Below the pieces are notes generated by a model. That model was not told the DNA's origin. It saw only the letters and a list, made by a program, of their open reading frames with translations, and searched no databases. A program made the translations under genes and the position numbers. Of a stretch of 64,000 nt of DNA, positions 45,923 to 54,860 are shown in pieces. The stretch spans positions 361,001-425,000 of the forward strand of contig NZ_CP015583.1 of NCBI RefSeq assembly GCF_001941945.1, written 5' to 3'. Within the stretch, counting starts at the first letter, position 1. Each line of letters starts with the position of its first letter. This stretch comes from Roseomonas gilardii (GTDB taxonomy: Bacteria > Pseudomonadota > Alphaproteobacteria > Acetobacterales > Acetobacteraceae).

Positions 45923-48900
45923 ATGCCGGTGGCAAAAAACTCCCAAAAGAATCGTGTGAAAAATTCGCAACGGAAGGTTGTCCCGATCGCCATTGTCGGG
46001 GCGGCCTGTCGTTTCCCCGGGGCGCCGGACCTGGAATCCTTCTGGCGCCTGATGGCGGAAGGCCGCGACGCGGTCTCCACCCTGCCGGAGGACCGCTTCT
46101 CCCAGGCCCGGTTCCACCACCCCCGCAAGGGGGAGCCCGGCCGCGCCTATACCTTCGCCGCCGGGCATCTGGGCGACATCGCCGGCTTCGACGCCCGGGC
46201 CTTCGGCCTGTCCCCGCGCGAGGCCGCGGAGGCCGACCCGCAGCAACGCCTGCTGTTGGAGGTCGCGGCCGAGGCCATCGAGGATTCCGGCATGCCCGCC
46301 AGCAGCCTGGCCGGGCGGCCGGTCGGCGTCTGGATCGGCGGCTCCTCCACCGACTATGCCGAATTGCGGCTCTCCGACCCCTCGGGGGCGGACCGCTACT
46401 TCATGACCGGCAACACGCTGTCGATCCTGGCCAACCGGCTCACCAACGTCTTCGACCTGCGCGGCCCGGCCCAGACGGTGGACACGGCCTGCTCCTCCGC
46501 CCTGGTGGCCCTGCATCACGCGCTGCGCGCCCTGGCCCATGGCGATGCCGAGTTGGCGCTGGTGGGAGGCGTGCAACTGCTGCTCTCGCCCTATGCCTTC
46601 ATGGGCTTCTCCCGGGCCTCGATGCTCTCGCCCACCGGCAGGTGCCGCGCCTTCGACGCCACCGCCGACGGCTATGTCCGGGCCGAGGGCGCGGGCGTGG
46701 TGGTGCTGAAGCCGCTCGACCGCGCCCTGGCCGAGGGGGACCAGGTGCGCGCCGTGCTGCTCGCCTCCGGCGTCAACAGCGCCGGCCGTACCATTGGCCT
46801 GTCCCTCCCCAATGGCGAGGCCCAGGCCGCGCTGATGGCCCGCGTGATGCGCGAGGCCGAGGTGGAGCCGGAGCAGTTCGGCTATTTCGAGGCGCACGGC
46901 ACCGGCACCCAGGCGGGCGACCCGATCGAGACCTGGGCGATCGGCGAGGCCATCGCGAAGCGCCGCCGCGCGCCGTTGCCGGTGGGTTCGGTGAAGACCA
47001 ATATCGGCCATACCGAGCCCGCCTCCGGCATGGCCGGGCTGCTGAAGGCGATGCTGGTGCTGGAACGCCGCAGCATCCCGCCCAGCCTGCATTTCTCCAC
47101 CCCCAACCCGAACATCGCCTTCGACCGGCTGAACCTGCATGTGCCGGTGGCGGAGGAGCCGCTGCGCCTCGGTGGCCGCCCGGCCCGCCGGCGCGGGGAC
47201 CCGGCGCCGGTGGTGGGGGTGAACTCCTTCGGCTTCGGCGGCACCAATGCCTCGGTGATCCTGGCCGCCGCGCCGGTGACGGCCACGGAGGAGCCCGGCC
47301 CAGGAGAGGTTCCCGCGCCCGTCGCCGCCCCGCTGCCGCCCCTGCTGCTCTCCGCCCGCTCCCCCGCCGCGCTGCGCCTCCTGGCTGGGCGCTGGCAGGC
47401 GCGGCTGGCGGAAACGCCGGACGAGGACCTTCCCGCCCTGTTGCGGGGTGCCGCCCGGCACCGCGACCTGCAGCCACACCGCCTCGCCCTGCGCGGCCGC
47501 GGCGCCGCGGAACTCGCCGCCGCCCTGGCCGACTGGTCGGAGGGGCGCGACAGCCCCGCCACCACCGAGGGTCAGGCCCCCGCGGTGTCCGACCTCCCGG
47601 CGGGCGGCCTTGCCTTCGTCTTCTCCGGCAACGGCTCGCAGTTCCCCGGCATGGCGCGCGAAGCGCTGGCCGCCAGCCCCGCCCTGCGCGCCGGTCTGGA
47701 GGAGGCCGATGCCGCCCTGGCGCCGCTGCTTGGCTGGTCGCCCGCCGCCCGCCTCGCCGCCGGCGTCTCCGAGGCGGAGGTCGCCGGCACCGACATCGCC
47801 CAGCCGCTGCTCTTCGCCATCCAGGCCGCCCTGCTGCGCGCCCTGGCGGGGGAGGGGCTGCGCCCCGCTTTGGTCCTCGGCCATTCGGTCGGCGAGGCCG
47901 CCGCCGCGCTCGCCGCCGGCATCCTGGACATGGACCAGGCCGCGCGCCTCGTGGTGGCCCGTTCCGCCGCGCAGCACCGCACCCGTGGCCAGGGCCGCAT
48001 GGCCGCCCTGGCCCTGCCGCCCGAGGAGGCCGCGCCGCTGCTGGCGGAGGCCGGTCCGGGCCTGGAGATCGCCGCCCGCAACGCCCCCCGCGCCGTCACC
48101 GTGGCCGGTCCCGCCGGGGCGATCGCCCGCCTGGCCGAGCTGGCGAAGGCCCAGCGCGCGAACTGCGTGCCGCTCGACCTCGACTACGCCTTCCATTCCG
48201 CCGCCATGGAGCCGGTGCGGGAGGCCCTGCTTGGCGCCCTCGGCGCCATGGCGCCACGCCACGGCACCATCCCCTTCATCTCCACCGTCACCGGCGCTCC
48301 GCTGCCCGGCGAGGCGGCGGATGCGGAATACTGGTGGCGTAACCTGCGCGCCCCGGTGCGCTTCGCCGAAGCCACGGCGGCGGCGCTGGGGCAGGGGGCC
48401 CGGCTCTTCCTGGAGATCGGCCCCAACCCGGTCCTGCAATCCTATCTGCGCGAGGGCGCCCGCACCGCCGGCCTTTCCGCCGGGACGGTGTTCAGCCTGT
48501 CCCGCCGCGATCGCCCGGAGGCCTTTCCCGGCGGCGACCCCATCCCCGCCATCGCCGACCGCGCCACCACGCGCGGCGCCGACCCGCGTGGCGGCGCGCT
48601 CTTCCAAGGCCCGACCCGCCGCGACCTGCCCCTCACGCCCTTCGCGCGCGAACGCCACTGGCTGGCCATGACGGCGGAAAGCGAGCGCCTGCACGACGCG
48701 CCGCGCGACCACCGCCTGCTGGGGGAGCGCCGCGACCCGGAGCCACGGCTCTGGAGCCGCGAGCTCGACACGCTGCTGGAGCCCTGGCTGGCCGACCACC
48801 GCCTGGGCGGGGAGCCGGTGCTGCCGGCCGCCGCCATGCTGGAGATGGCTCTCGCCGCCGCCGCCCTGCGCTTCCCCGAGGCACCGGCGCTGGAGGTCGC

Positions 48901-51900
48901 GACCTTCCAGATCCTCCGCCCCCTGCCGCTCTCCGACAGCGAGGCCCGGCAGGTGCGCCTGCGCCTCGCCGATGACGGCATCGTCACCCTGGAAAGCCGT
49001 CTGCGCCTGGCCGAGGCCGCCTGGACGCTGCATGCCCGCGGCCGGCTGGGCGAGGCCGGGGAAGCCGCGCTGCCCGATGCCCCCGCCCTGGCCCTGGCCG
49101 CACCGGACGAGATGACGGGCGCGGAGATCACCGCGCTCGCTGCCCGCCTTGGCCTGGATTACGGCCCGGCCTTCCGTCCGGTCGCCGCCCTGGCCGCCGA
49201 GGATGGGCAAGCGGTGCTCCGTCTCGCGCTGCCCGAATCCGCCCCGCCGGACGAGGGCTTCCACCTTCACCCCGTCCGCCTCGACGGCGCGTTGCAGGGG
49301 CTGATCGGCCTGCTGGCGCCGCAGTTCCCGGTTCGCGCCGAGGCGCTGCCGGAGGGCGAGGCCCTTGTCCCCGTCCGCTTCGAGCGGCTGGTCTTCCGCC
49401 GTGGCGCCGCCCCGGCGGACAGCGCGGAGCTGCGCCTCGCCAGCCTGGGCGAGCGTTCCGCCGAGGCCACCCTCCTGCTGCGCGATGCCGCCGGTCAGGT
49501 GGTGGCCTTCGCCCAGGGCGTGACCCTGCAGCGCCTGCGCCTCGCGCGCGGCGAGGAAGCCCCGCTGCGCGCTTTCCGGCTGGAGGACGTGCCGGTCGCC
49601 GATCCCTCCCTGCCGGCCCCGGAACCCGCGCTGGCCGCCGCGCTGGCCGCCGCGATGCGGGCCGACGAGCGGCTGGACCTCAGCGAATCCGCCCTGCTGC
49701 TCGAAGGCTGGGCCGGCGCGCTGGCGCAGCGCGCGCTGTCCGCGCTGCCCGCGGCTCGCCCCCTCGCGCCTTCCGCGCCGGCCACCCCCCTGGCGAACGG
49801 GCTGTGGCAGGCCCTGGCGGAGGACGGGCTGGCCCACCATGACGGCACCGGCTGGCGCCTGCTGCCGCAGGAGGATCTGCCGGCGCCCGAGGAGATCTGG
49901 CAGTCCGTCCTGGCCGAGCAACCCTCGCTGGCGCATGACCTCGCCTGGCTCGCCCTGGCGGCGGAACACCTGCCCGGCAGCCTCGCCGGCCATGTCCCCA
50001 CTCTGCCGCTGGCCCCGCCCGACCTCGCCGGCGGCCAGGACCGGTTGGCCGAGGCCGCCGCCGCCGCTGCCGCCGCACTGGCCACCGCTTGGCCCGCCGA
50101 CCGGCCGTTGCGCGTGCTCGACCTCGGCGGCGCCGCGCTGACCCGCCACCTGCTCGCCGCCCTGGCCGAGACCGGCCGCGCCGTCACCCTGCTGGTGGCC
50201 GGCGAAGGGCGCCCGCTGCCGGAGGCGCGCGGCGGCGTGACGCCCGAGGCCCTGGCCTGGGACCCGCTCTCGGATCAGCCCGCCCCCGTGGCGGCGGATC
50301 TGGTGGCCGGCATCGGCGCCGCGCTGCGCGCACGCTGCGGCACCGGCCTCCTCGCCCGCCTCGCTCCCGCTTTGGCCGAGGGCGGCACCCTGCTGCTGGC
50401 CGAGCCGCTGCCCGGCCGCCTCTTCGACCTCGCTTTGGGGCAGGAGCCCGGCTGGTGGTCGGGCCGCCCGCTGCCGGATGCCACGGAATGGCGCGCCGCC
50501 CTGGCGCCGGAGGCCGGTTGGCAACACGCCCAGGCCGAGCCGCTGCGTGCCGCCCCCTGGCCCGCCCTGCTGCTGCTCGCCGCCCGCCCGGCCCCCTGTC
50601 CCTCCGTGGCGGGCGCCATGCCCGGCACCGCCCGCCCGCTGCTCCTGGCCGATGCCGGCGCCGCCGCGCTACGCGATGCCCTGGCCGGGGAATTCGCCGC
50701 CGCCTTGCCGGACGCGCTCCGCGACGGCGGGCGGCTGGAGGACGCCACCGCGCTGCCGGCCCGCGAACTGCGAGGGACCGAACTGCTGGTCCTGGCCGCG
50801 CCCGACGAAGCGGCCCTTCCTGCCACCCTGGCCTCCCTGGCCCGGCTGGCCGAGGCGGCCCAGGGCGCGGTTCGCCGCTTCACCCTGGTCATCGCGGGTG
50901 GCCCGGCCCATCCGGCCGCCGAGGCCCTGCGCGCCTTCGCCCGTGGTTTGGCCAACGAGATGCCGGACCTCGCCCCGCGCCGCATCCTGCTGGACACCGC
51001 CCTGGAACCGCGCGCGGCGGCGGCCCGCCTGCTGCCGGAGCTTCTCGCCCCGGCTGCGGAGCCCGAGCTGCTGATCGGGGCCGCCGCCCGCCGCGCCCCG
51101 CGCCTGCGCCCCGGTGCCGCCGATCCGCGTCCGCCCTGCGCGCCGGCTCGCCTCGCGGTGCGGCAGCCGGGGCAGCTCGGCACCCTGGCCTGGGAGGCGC
51201 TGCCGCCGGTCCAGCACCATATGCTCGGCCAAGGGCTCGCCCAGGGCGAGATCGCCGTGCGCGTCGAGGCCGCCGGTCTGAACTTCCGCGACCTGATGTG
51301 GGCCCAGGGCCTGCTGCCGGAGGAGACCCTGCGCGACGGCTTCGCCGGCCCCGGCCTCGGCATGGAATTCGCGGGCGTGGTCGAGGCCGTGGGCCCCGGC
51401 ACCGCGCTGCATCCCGGCGCCCGTGTCTTCGGCTTCGCGCCGCGCGCCCTCGCCTCCCATGCCGTGACCCGGGCCGAGGCCGTGGCACCGATGCCGGAGG
51501 GCATGGGTTTCGCCGCCGCCGCCACCGCCCCCGTGGCCTTCCTCACCGCCCTCTGGTCGCTGGAGGCCTGCGCCCGCCTCCAGCCCGGCGAGCGCGTCCT
51601 GGTCCATGGCGGCGCCGGGGCGGTCGGCCTCGCCGCGTTGCAGGTCGCCCGCGCCGCCGGGGCCGAGGTGGCGATGACCGCCGGCACCGAGGCCAAGCGC
51701 GCCTTCCTGCGCGCCGCCGGGGCCGATCTGGTGCTGGACAGCCGCGATGCCGGCTTCGCCGACCATCTCCGCCGCCACTGGCCGGATGGGGTGGACGTGG
51801 TGCTCAACAGCCTAGCGGGGGAGGCGATGGAGCGCTCCATCGCCCTGCTGCGCCCCTGGGGCCGCTTCGTGGAGCTGGGCAAGCGCGACTATGCCGAGGA

Positions 51901-53452
51901 CCGCCGCATCGCGCTGCGCCCCTTCCGCCGCAACATCAGCTATTTCGGCGTGGACGTGGACCAGCTCCCGGCCGCCCGCCCGGCCGAGGCCCAGCGGCTG
52001 ATCGAGAGCCTGCGCGACCGCCTTTCGCGCGGCGAGCTGCTGCCCCTGCCGCGCCTGACCCGCCGGGCGGAGGAGGTCGAGGACGCCTTCCGCCTGCTCC
52101 AGGCCAGCGCGCAGATCGGCAAGATCGTGATCCTGCCGCCGCGCCTCCAGGCGGCGGAGAAGCCGGACTGGACCCCGCCGGAGGGGATCGTCCTTGTCAC
52201 CGGCGGCACCGGCGGCTTCGGACTGGAATGCGCCAAGTGGCTCGCCGCCAGCGGTGCCGGGCGCCTCGCCCTGATCTCCCGGCGCGGCCCCGCCACGCCG
52301 GGCATCGAGGCCGCGCTGGTGGCATTGGGTGCCCTGGGCGCGCGGGCCTCGGCCCATGCCTGCGACGCCGCCGATCCCCAGGCCCTGGCCGCGTTGCTGG
52401 GCACGCTGCGGCGCGAGGGCCCCATCGCCGGCCTGGTCCATGCCGCCGCGGTCTTCGACGACGGCGCCCTGGCCTCGCTCGACGCGCCACGCTTCGCCGC
52501 CGTGCTGGCCCCCAAGCTGGGGGCGGCCCTGAATCTCGACCGGCTGACGCGGCGCGATCCGCTGGAGCTCTTCCTGCTCTTCTCCTCGGCCACCACGCCG
52601 CTCGGCAATCCGGGGCAGGGCAACTACGTCGCCGCCAATGCCGGGCTGGAGGCCCTGGCCCGCGCCCGCCGCGCCGCCGGGCGGCCTGCCCTGGCTGTCG
52701 GCTGGGGCCCCATCGCCGATGCCGGCATCCTGGCCCGCGAATCCGGCACCGCCGCCACCCTGGCCCGCCGTCTGGGCGTGGAGCCGATGGCGTCGCGGGA
52801 GGCGCTGGACAGCCTGCCGGCGCTGCTGTCCGGGGACCGGCCCGTGGTGCATCTCGCCCGGCTCGGCTGGCGACGCCTGGGCGCCGCCCTGCCGGTGCTG
52901 CGCGAACCCGCCTTCGCCCCGGTGCGCGAGGCCGGTGGGACGGGCGCCGAGGTCGGCGACATGCGCGCCCATCTCGCCGCCCTGCCGCCCGAGGAGGCCC
53001 GCGCCCTGCTGGTCCGCATCGGCGCCGAGGAACTCGGCCGCATCCTGCGCCTGCCGCCCGAATCCCTGGCCGCCGACACGCCTGTGGCGCGGCTGGGGCT
53101 GGACAGCCTGGGCGGGCTGGAATTGCGCGGCGCGCTGGAGCAACGCCTGGGCCTGTCCGTCCCCCTGGCCAGCGTGACCGACGACCTGACCCTCGGCTCC
53201 CTCGCCGCCCGCGTGGTCGATGGCCTGCGCGGCGGCGGCGAGGAGGCCCAAGTCGCCATGCTGCTGGAGCATTTCGAGCCTTCGCGCCCTCCGGAGGGGA
53301 TGGGCGGCGAGGCCGCGCCGGCGCCGGCATCCCGCGATGACGTCCACCGCGGCCCTCTTCCCGCCGCTTCCCGGCACGATTCCTCTGGCGGCCCGCATCC
53401 CGGCGCCTCCGGCGGCCAGCCCCTGACCACCGAGGGAGAGACCGCCCGATGA
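45923..53452 (+). CDS. iterative type I polyketide/fatty-acid megasynthase (RkpA-like)
   Basis: 2509 aa. Domains in order: KS about 20-450 (Cys190 in 'DTACSSA', His325 in 'EAHGTGT', His363 in 'NIGHTEP'); AT 565-870 (Ser655 in 'GHSVG', 'YAFHS' near 755); DH 925-1205 (His959 in HxxxGxxxxP, Asp1121 in 'VRLDGALQG'); a methyltransferase-like domain 1290-1560 with a decayed SAM motif ('VLDLGGAALTRHL'); a pseudo-KR about 1565-1735; ER 1745-2070 ('LVHGGAGAVGLAALQVA'); KR 2088-2320 ('VTGGTGGFGL', Tyr2235); ACP 2350-2435 (Ser2395 in 'GLDSLG'). This is the layout of animal FAS and highly reducing PKS. There is no thioesterase, and the next gene, an alpha-oxoamine synthase overlapping by 4 bases, is the likely release enzyme. 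The first 20 residues are Lys/Asn-rich and low in GC. By analogy with rhizobial RkpA it should make a saturated acyl chain for a capsule lipid. Confidence 0.93.
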   Translation: MPVAKNSQKNRVKNSQRKVVPIAIVGAACRFPGAPDLESFWRLMAEGRDAVSTLPEDRFSQARFHHPRKGEPGRAYTFAAGHLGDIAGFDARAFGLSPREAAEADPQQRLLLEVAAEAIEDSGMPASSLAGRPVGVWIGGSSTDYAELRLSDPSGADRYFMTGNTLSILANRLTNVFDLRGPAQTVDTACSSALVALHHALRALAHGDAELALVGGVQLLLSPYAFMGFSRASMLSPTGRCRAFDATADGYVRAEGAGVVVLKPLDRALAEGDQVRAVLLASGVNSAGRTIGLSLPNGEAQAALMARVMREAEVEPEQFGYFEAHGTGTQAGDPIETWAIGEAIAKRRRAPLPVGSVKTNIGHTEPASGMAGLLKAMLVLERRSIPPSLHFSTPNPNIAFDRLNLHVPVAEEPLRLGGRPARRRGDPAPVVGVNSFGFGGTNASVILAAAPVTATEEPGPGEVPAPVAAPLPPLLLSARSPAALRLLAGRWQARLAETPDEDLPALLRGAARHRDLQPHRLALRGRGAAELAAALADWSEGRDSPATTEGQAPAVSDLPAGGLAFVFSGNGSQFPGMAREALAASPALRAGLEEADAALAPLLGWSPAARLAAGVSEAEVAGTDIAQPLLFAIQAALLRALAGEGLRPALVLGHSVGEAAAALAAGILDMDQAARLVVARSAAQHRTRGQGRMAALALPPEEAAPLLAEAGPGLEIAARNAPRAVTVAGPAGAIARLAELAKAQRANCVPLDLDYAFHSAAMEPVREALLGALGAMAPRHGTIPFISTVTGAPLPGEAADAEYWWRNLRAPVRFAEATAAALGQGARLFLEIGPNPVLQSYLREGARTAGLSAGTVFSLSRRDRPEAFPGGDPIPAIADRATTRGADPRGGALFQGPTRRDLPLTPFARERHWLAMTAESERLHDAPRDHRLLGERRDPEPRLWSRELDTLLEPWLADHRLGGEPVLPAAAMLEMALAAAALRFPEAPALEVATFQILRPLPLSDSEARQVRLRLADDGIVTLESRLRLAEAAWTLHARGRLGEAGEAALPDAPALALAAPDEMTGAEITALAARLGLDYGPAFRPVAALAAEDGQAVLRLALPESAPPDEGFHLHPVRLDGALQGLIGLLAPQFPVRAEALPEGEALVPVRFERLVFRRGAAPADSAELRLASLGERSAEATLLLRDAAGQVVAFAQGVTLQRLRLARGEEAPLRAFRLEDVPVADPSLPAPEPALAAALAAAMRADERLDLSESALLLEGWAGALAQRALSALPAARPLAPSAPATPLANGLWQALAEDGLAHHDGTGWRLLPQEDLPAPEEIWQSVLAEQPSLAHDLAWLALAAEHLPGSLAGHVPTLPLAPPDLAGGQDRLAEAAAAAAAALATAWPADRPLRVLDLGGAALTRHLLAALAETGRAVTLLVAGEGRPLPEARGGVTPEALAWDPLSDQPAPVAADLVAGIGAALRARCGTGLLARLAPALAEGGTLLLAEPLPGRLFDLALGQEPGWWSGRPLPDATEWRAALAPEAGWQHAQAEPLRAAPWPALLLLAARPAPCPSVAGAMPGTARPLLLADAGAAALRDALAGEFAAALPDALRDGGRLEDATALPARELRGTELLVLAAPDEAALPATLASLARLAEAAQGAVRRFTLVIAGGPAHPAAEALRAFARGLANEMPDLAPRRILLDTALEPRAAAARLLPELLAPAAEPELLIGAAARRAPRLRPGAADPRPPCAPARLAVRQPGQLGTLAWEALPPVQHHMLGQGLAQGEIAVRVEAAGLNFRDLMWAQGLLPEETLRDGFAGPGLGMEFAGVVEAVGPGTALHPGARVFGFAPRALASHAVTRAEAVAPMPEGMGFAAAATAPVAFLTALWSLEACARLQPGERVLVHGGAGAVGLAALQVARAAGAEVAMTAGTEAKRAFLRAAGADLVLDSRDAGFADHLRRHWPDGVDVVLNSLAGEAMERSIALLRPWGRFVELGKRDYAEDRRIALRPFRRNISYFGVDVDQLPAARPAEAQRLIESLRDRLSRGELLPLPRLTRRAEEVEDAFRLLQASAQIGKIVILPPRLQAAEKPDWTPPEGIVLVTGGTGGFGLECAKWLAASGAGRLALISRRGPATPGIEAALVALGALGARASAHACDAADPQALAALLGTLRREGPIAGLVHAAAVFDDGALASLDAPRFAAVLAPKLGAALNLDRLTRRDPLELFLLFSSATTPLGNPGQGNYVAANAGLEALARARRAAGRPALAVGWGPIADAGILARESGTAATLARRLGVEPMASREALDSLPALLSGDRPVVHLARLGWRRLGAALPVLREPAFAPVREAGGTGAEVGDMRAHLAALPPEEARALLVRIGAEELGRILRLPPESLAADTPVARLGLDSLGGLELRGALEQRLGLSVPLASVTDDLTLGSLAARVVDGLRGGGEEAQVAMLLEHFEPSRPPEGMGGEAAPAPASRDDVHRGPLPAASRHDSSGGPHPGASGGQPLTTEGETAR

Positions 53453-54831
53453 CCCAGTCCTTCGGCCTCACCACCACCGCCCGCCTGGCGCTGCTGCAGC
53501 GCCTGGCCAAGCGGCGCGCGCACCAGGACGAGGCGCGTGCCGGACAGGGACATAACGGGGGAGGCCATGCGGAGGGCCACGGGGCGGGGCGGGAGGGCCG
53601 GGGCCACGGCACCCGCAGCCGCTTCGCCGACCTGCCCGGCATGCGCGACTTCGCGCTGATGCAGACGGCGGTGGAGGCGCTCTCGCTGGAAAGCCCCTTC
53701 TTCCGCCCCCATGCCGGCGTCGCCGGGGCGCGGACCACCATCGGCAACAGCCGCTACCTCAACTTCTCCTCCTACAACTACCTCGGCCTGAACGGCGATC
53801 CGCGCGTCACCGGCGCGGCCAAGGCGGCGATCGACCGCTATGGCGTCTCGCCCTCCGCCTCCCGCCTCGTTTCCGGCGAGCGCCCGGTCCATGCCGAGCT
53901 CGAATCCCTGCTGGCGGAGAACTATGGTGCCGAGGCAGCGCTCTGCATGGTCTCCGGCCATGCCACCAACGTCACCGTCATCGGCCACCTGATGGGCGCA
54001 CGCGACGTCATCGTCCACGACGCCGCCATCCACAATTCCTGCACCGAGGGCGCCCGCCTTTCCGGCGCCCGCCGCATCCCCTTCGCCCACAACGACTGGC
54101 GCGCCGCTGAACGCGCGCTGGAGGGCGCCCGCCGCGCCGCAGGCCGAGCCCTGCTGGTGATCGAAGGGCACTATTCCATGGATGGCGATGTCCCCGACCT
54201 CGCCCGCTTCGTGGAGATCGCCCGCCGCCACGACGCCTGGCTGATGGTGGACGAGGCCCATTCCCTGGGCGTGCTCGGCCCCACCGGCCGCGGCATCTTC
54301 GAGGCCCAGGGCGTCGATCCCGCCGGCGTCGATATCTGGATGGGTACGCTCAGCAAGACCCTGTCCGGCTGCGGCGGCTTCATCGCGGCGCAGCGCGACC
54401 TGATCGAATGGCTGCGCCACACCGCGCCGGGCTTCGTCTATTCCGTCGGCCTGCCGCCCAACCTCGCCGCCGCCGCCAGCGAGTCCCTGCGCATCATGCG
54501 GGCCGAGCCCTGGCGCGTGGAGAAGCTCCAGCACAACGCACGCCACTTCCGCGACCGCGCGCGTGCCATGGGCTTCGACACCGGCTCCTCCGAGGGCCAT
54601 GCCATCGTGCCCGTCATCACCGGCTCCTCGGTGAAGGCCGCGCGCCTGTCCGTCGCGATGTTCGAGCGCGGCGTGAACGTGCAGCCCATCGTCTTTCCCG
54701 CCGTGCCGGAACAGTCCGCCCGCCTGCGCTTCTTCCTCTGCGCCGAGCATGAGACGGCGGATCTGGACCGCGCGCTGGAGGCGCTGGCCGATGCCATGGC
54801 CAGCCTCTCGCCGCTGGAGGTTCCAGGCTGA
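53449..54831 (+). CDS. alpha-oxoamine synthase (AONS/SPT-like, RkpG-like) PLP enzyme
   Basis: 460 aa fold-type I PLP enzyme. It would condense an acyl thioester, here probably PKS-ACP-bound, with an amino acid and lose CO2, giving a 2-amino-3-ketone. Conserved points are 'YLNFSSYNYLGLNGDPRVT' near residue 105, 'GVSPSASRLVSGERPVHAEL' near 135 and 'SGHATNVTVIGHLMG' near 170. 'MVDEAHSLGVLGPTGRG' near 267 includes Asp268 and His271, and the Schiff-base Lys303 is in 'GTLSKTLSGCGGF'. About 55 extra N-terminal residues are His/Gly-rich. The ATG overlaps the PKS stop (ATGA), so translation is coupled. Which amino acid is used (Ser, Ala or Gly) cannot be read from sequence. Confidence 0.92.
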   Translation: MTQSFGLTTTARLALLQRLAKRRAHQDEARAGQGHNGGGHAEGHGAGREGRGHGTRSRFADLPGMRDFALMQTAVEALSLESPFFRPHAGVAGARTTIGNSRYLNFSSYNYLGLNGDPRVTGAAKAAIDRYGVSPSASRLVSGERPVHAELESLLAENYGAEAALCMVSGHATNVTVIGHLMGARDVIVHDAAIHNSCTEGARLSGARRIPFAHNDWRAAERALEGARRAAGRALLVIEGHYSMDGDVPDLARFVEIARRHDAWLMVDEAHSLGVLGPTGRGIFEAQGVDPAGVDIWMGTLSKTLSGCGGFIAAQRDLIEWLRHTAPGFVYSVGLPPNLAAAASESLRIMRAEPWRVEKLQHNARHFRDRARAMGFDTGSSEGHAIVPVITGSSVKAARLSVAMFERGVNVQPIVFPAVPEQSARLRFFLCAEHETADLDRALEALADAMASLSPLEVPG

Positions 54832-54860
54832 CCACGCTCGCCACATCGCCGGCCGGGACG

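Noticed and set aside
44156-50527. A 2123-codon open frame on the minus strand opposite the GT4 and PKS genes
   Set aside because: The translation is Gly/Gln/Ala/Arg-rich without family motifs, whereas the plus strand gives complete GT4 and PKS domains. Long antisense frames are expected at this GC content.
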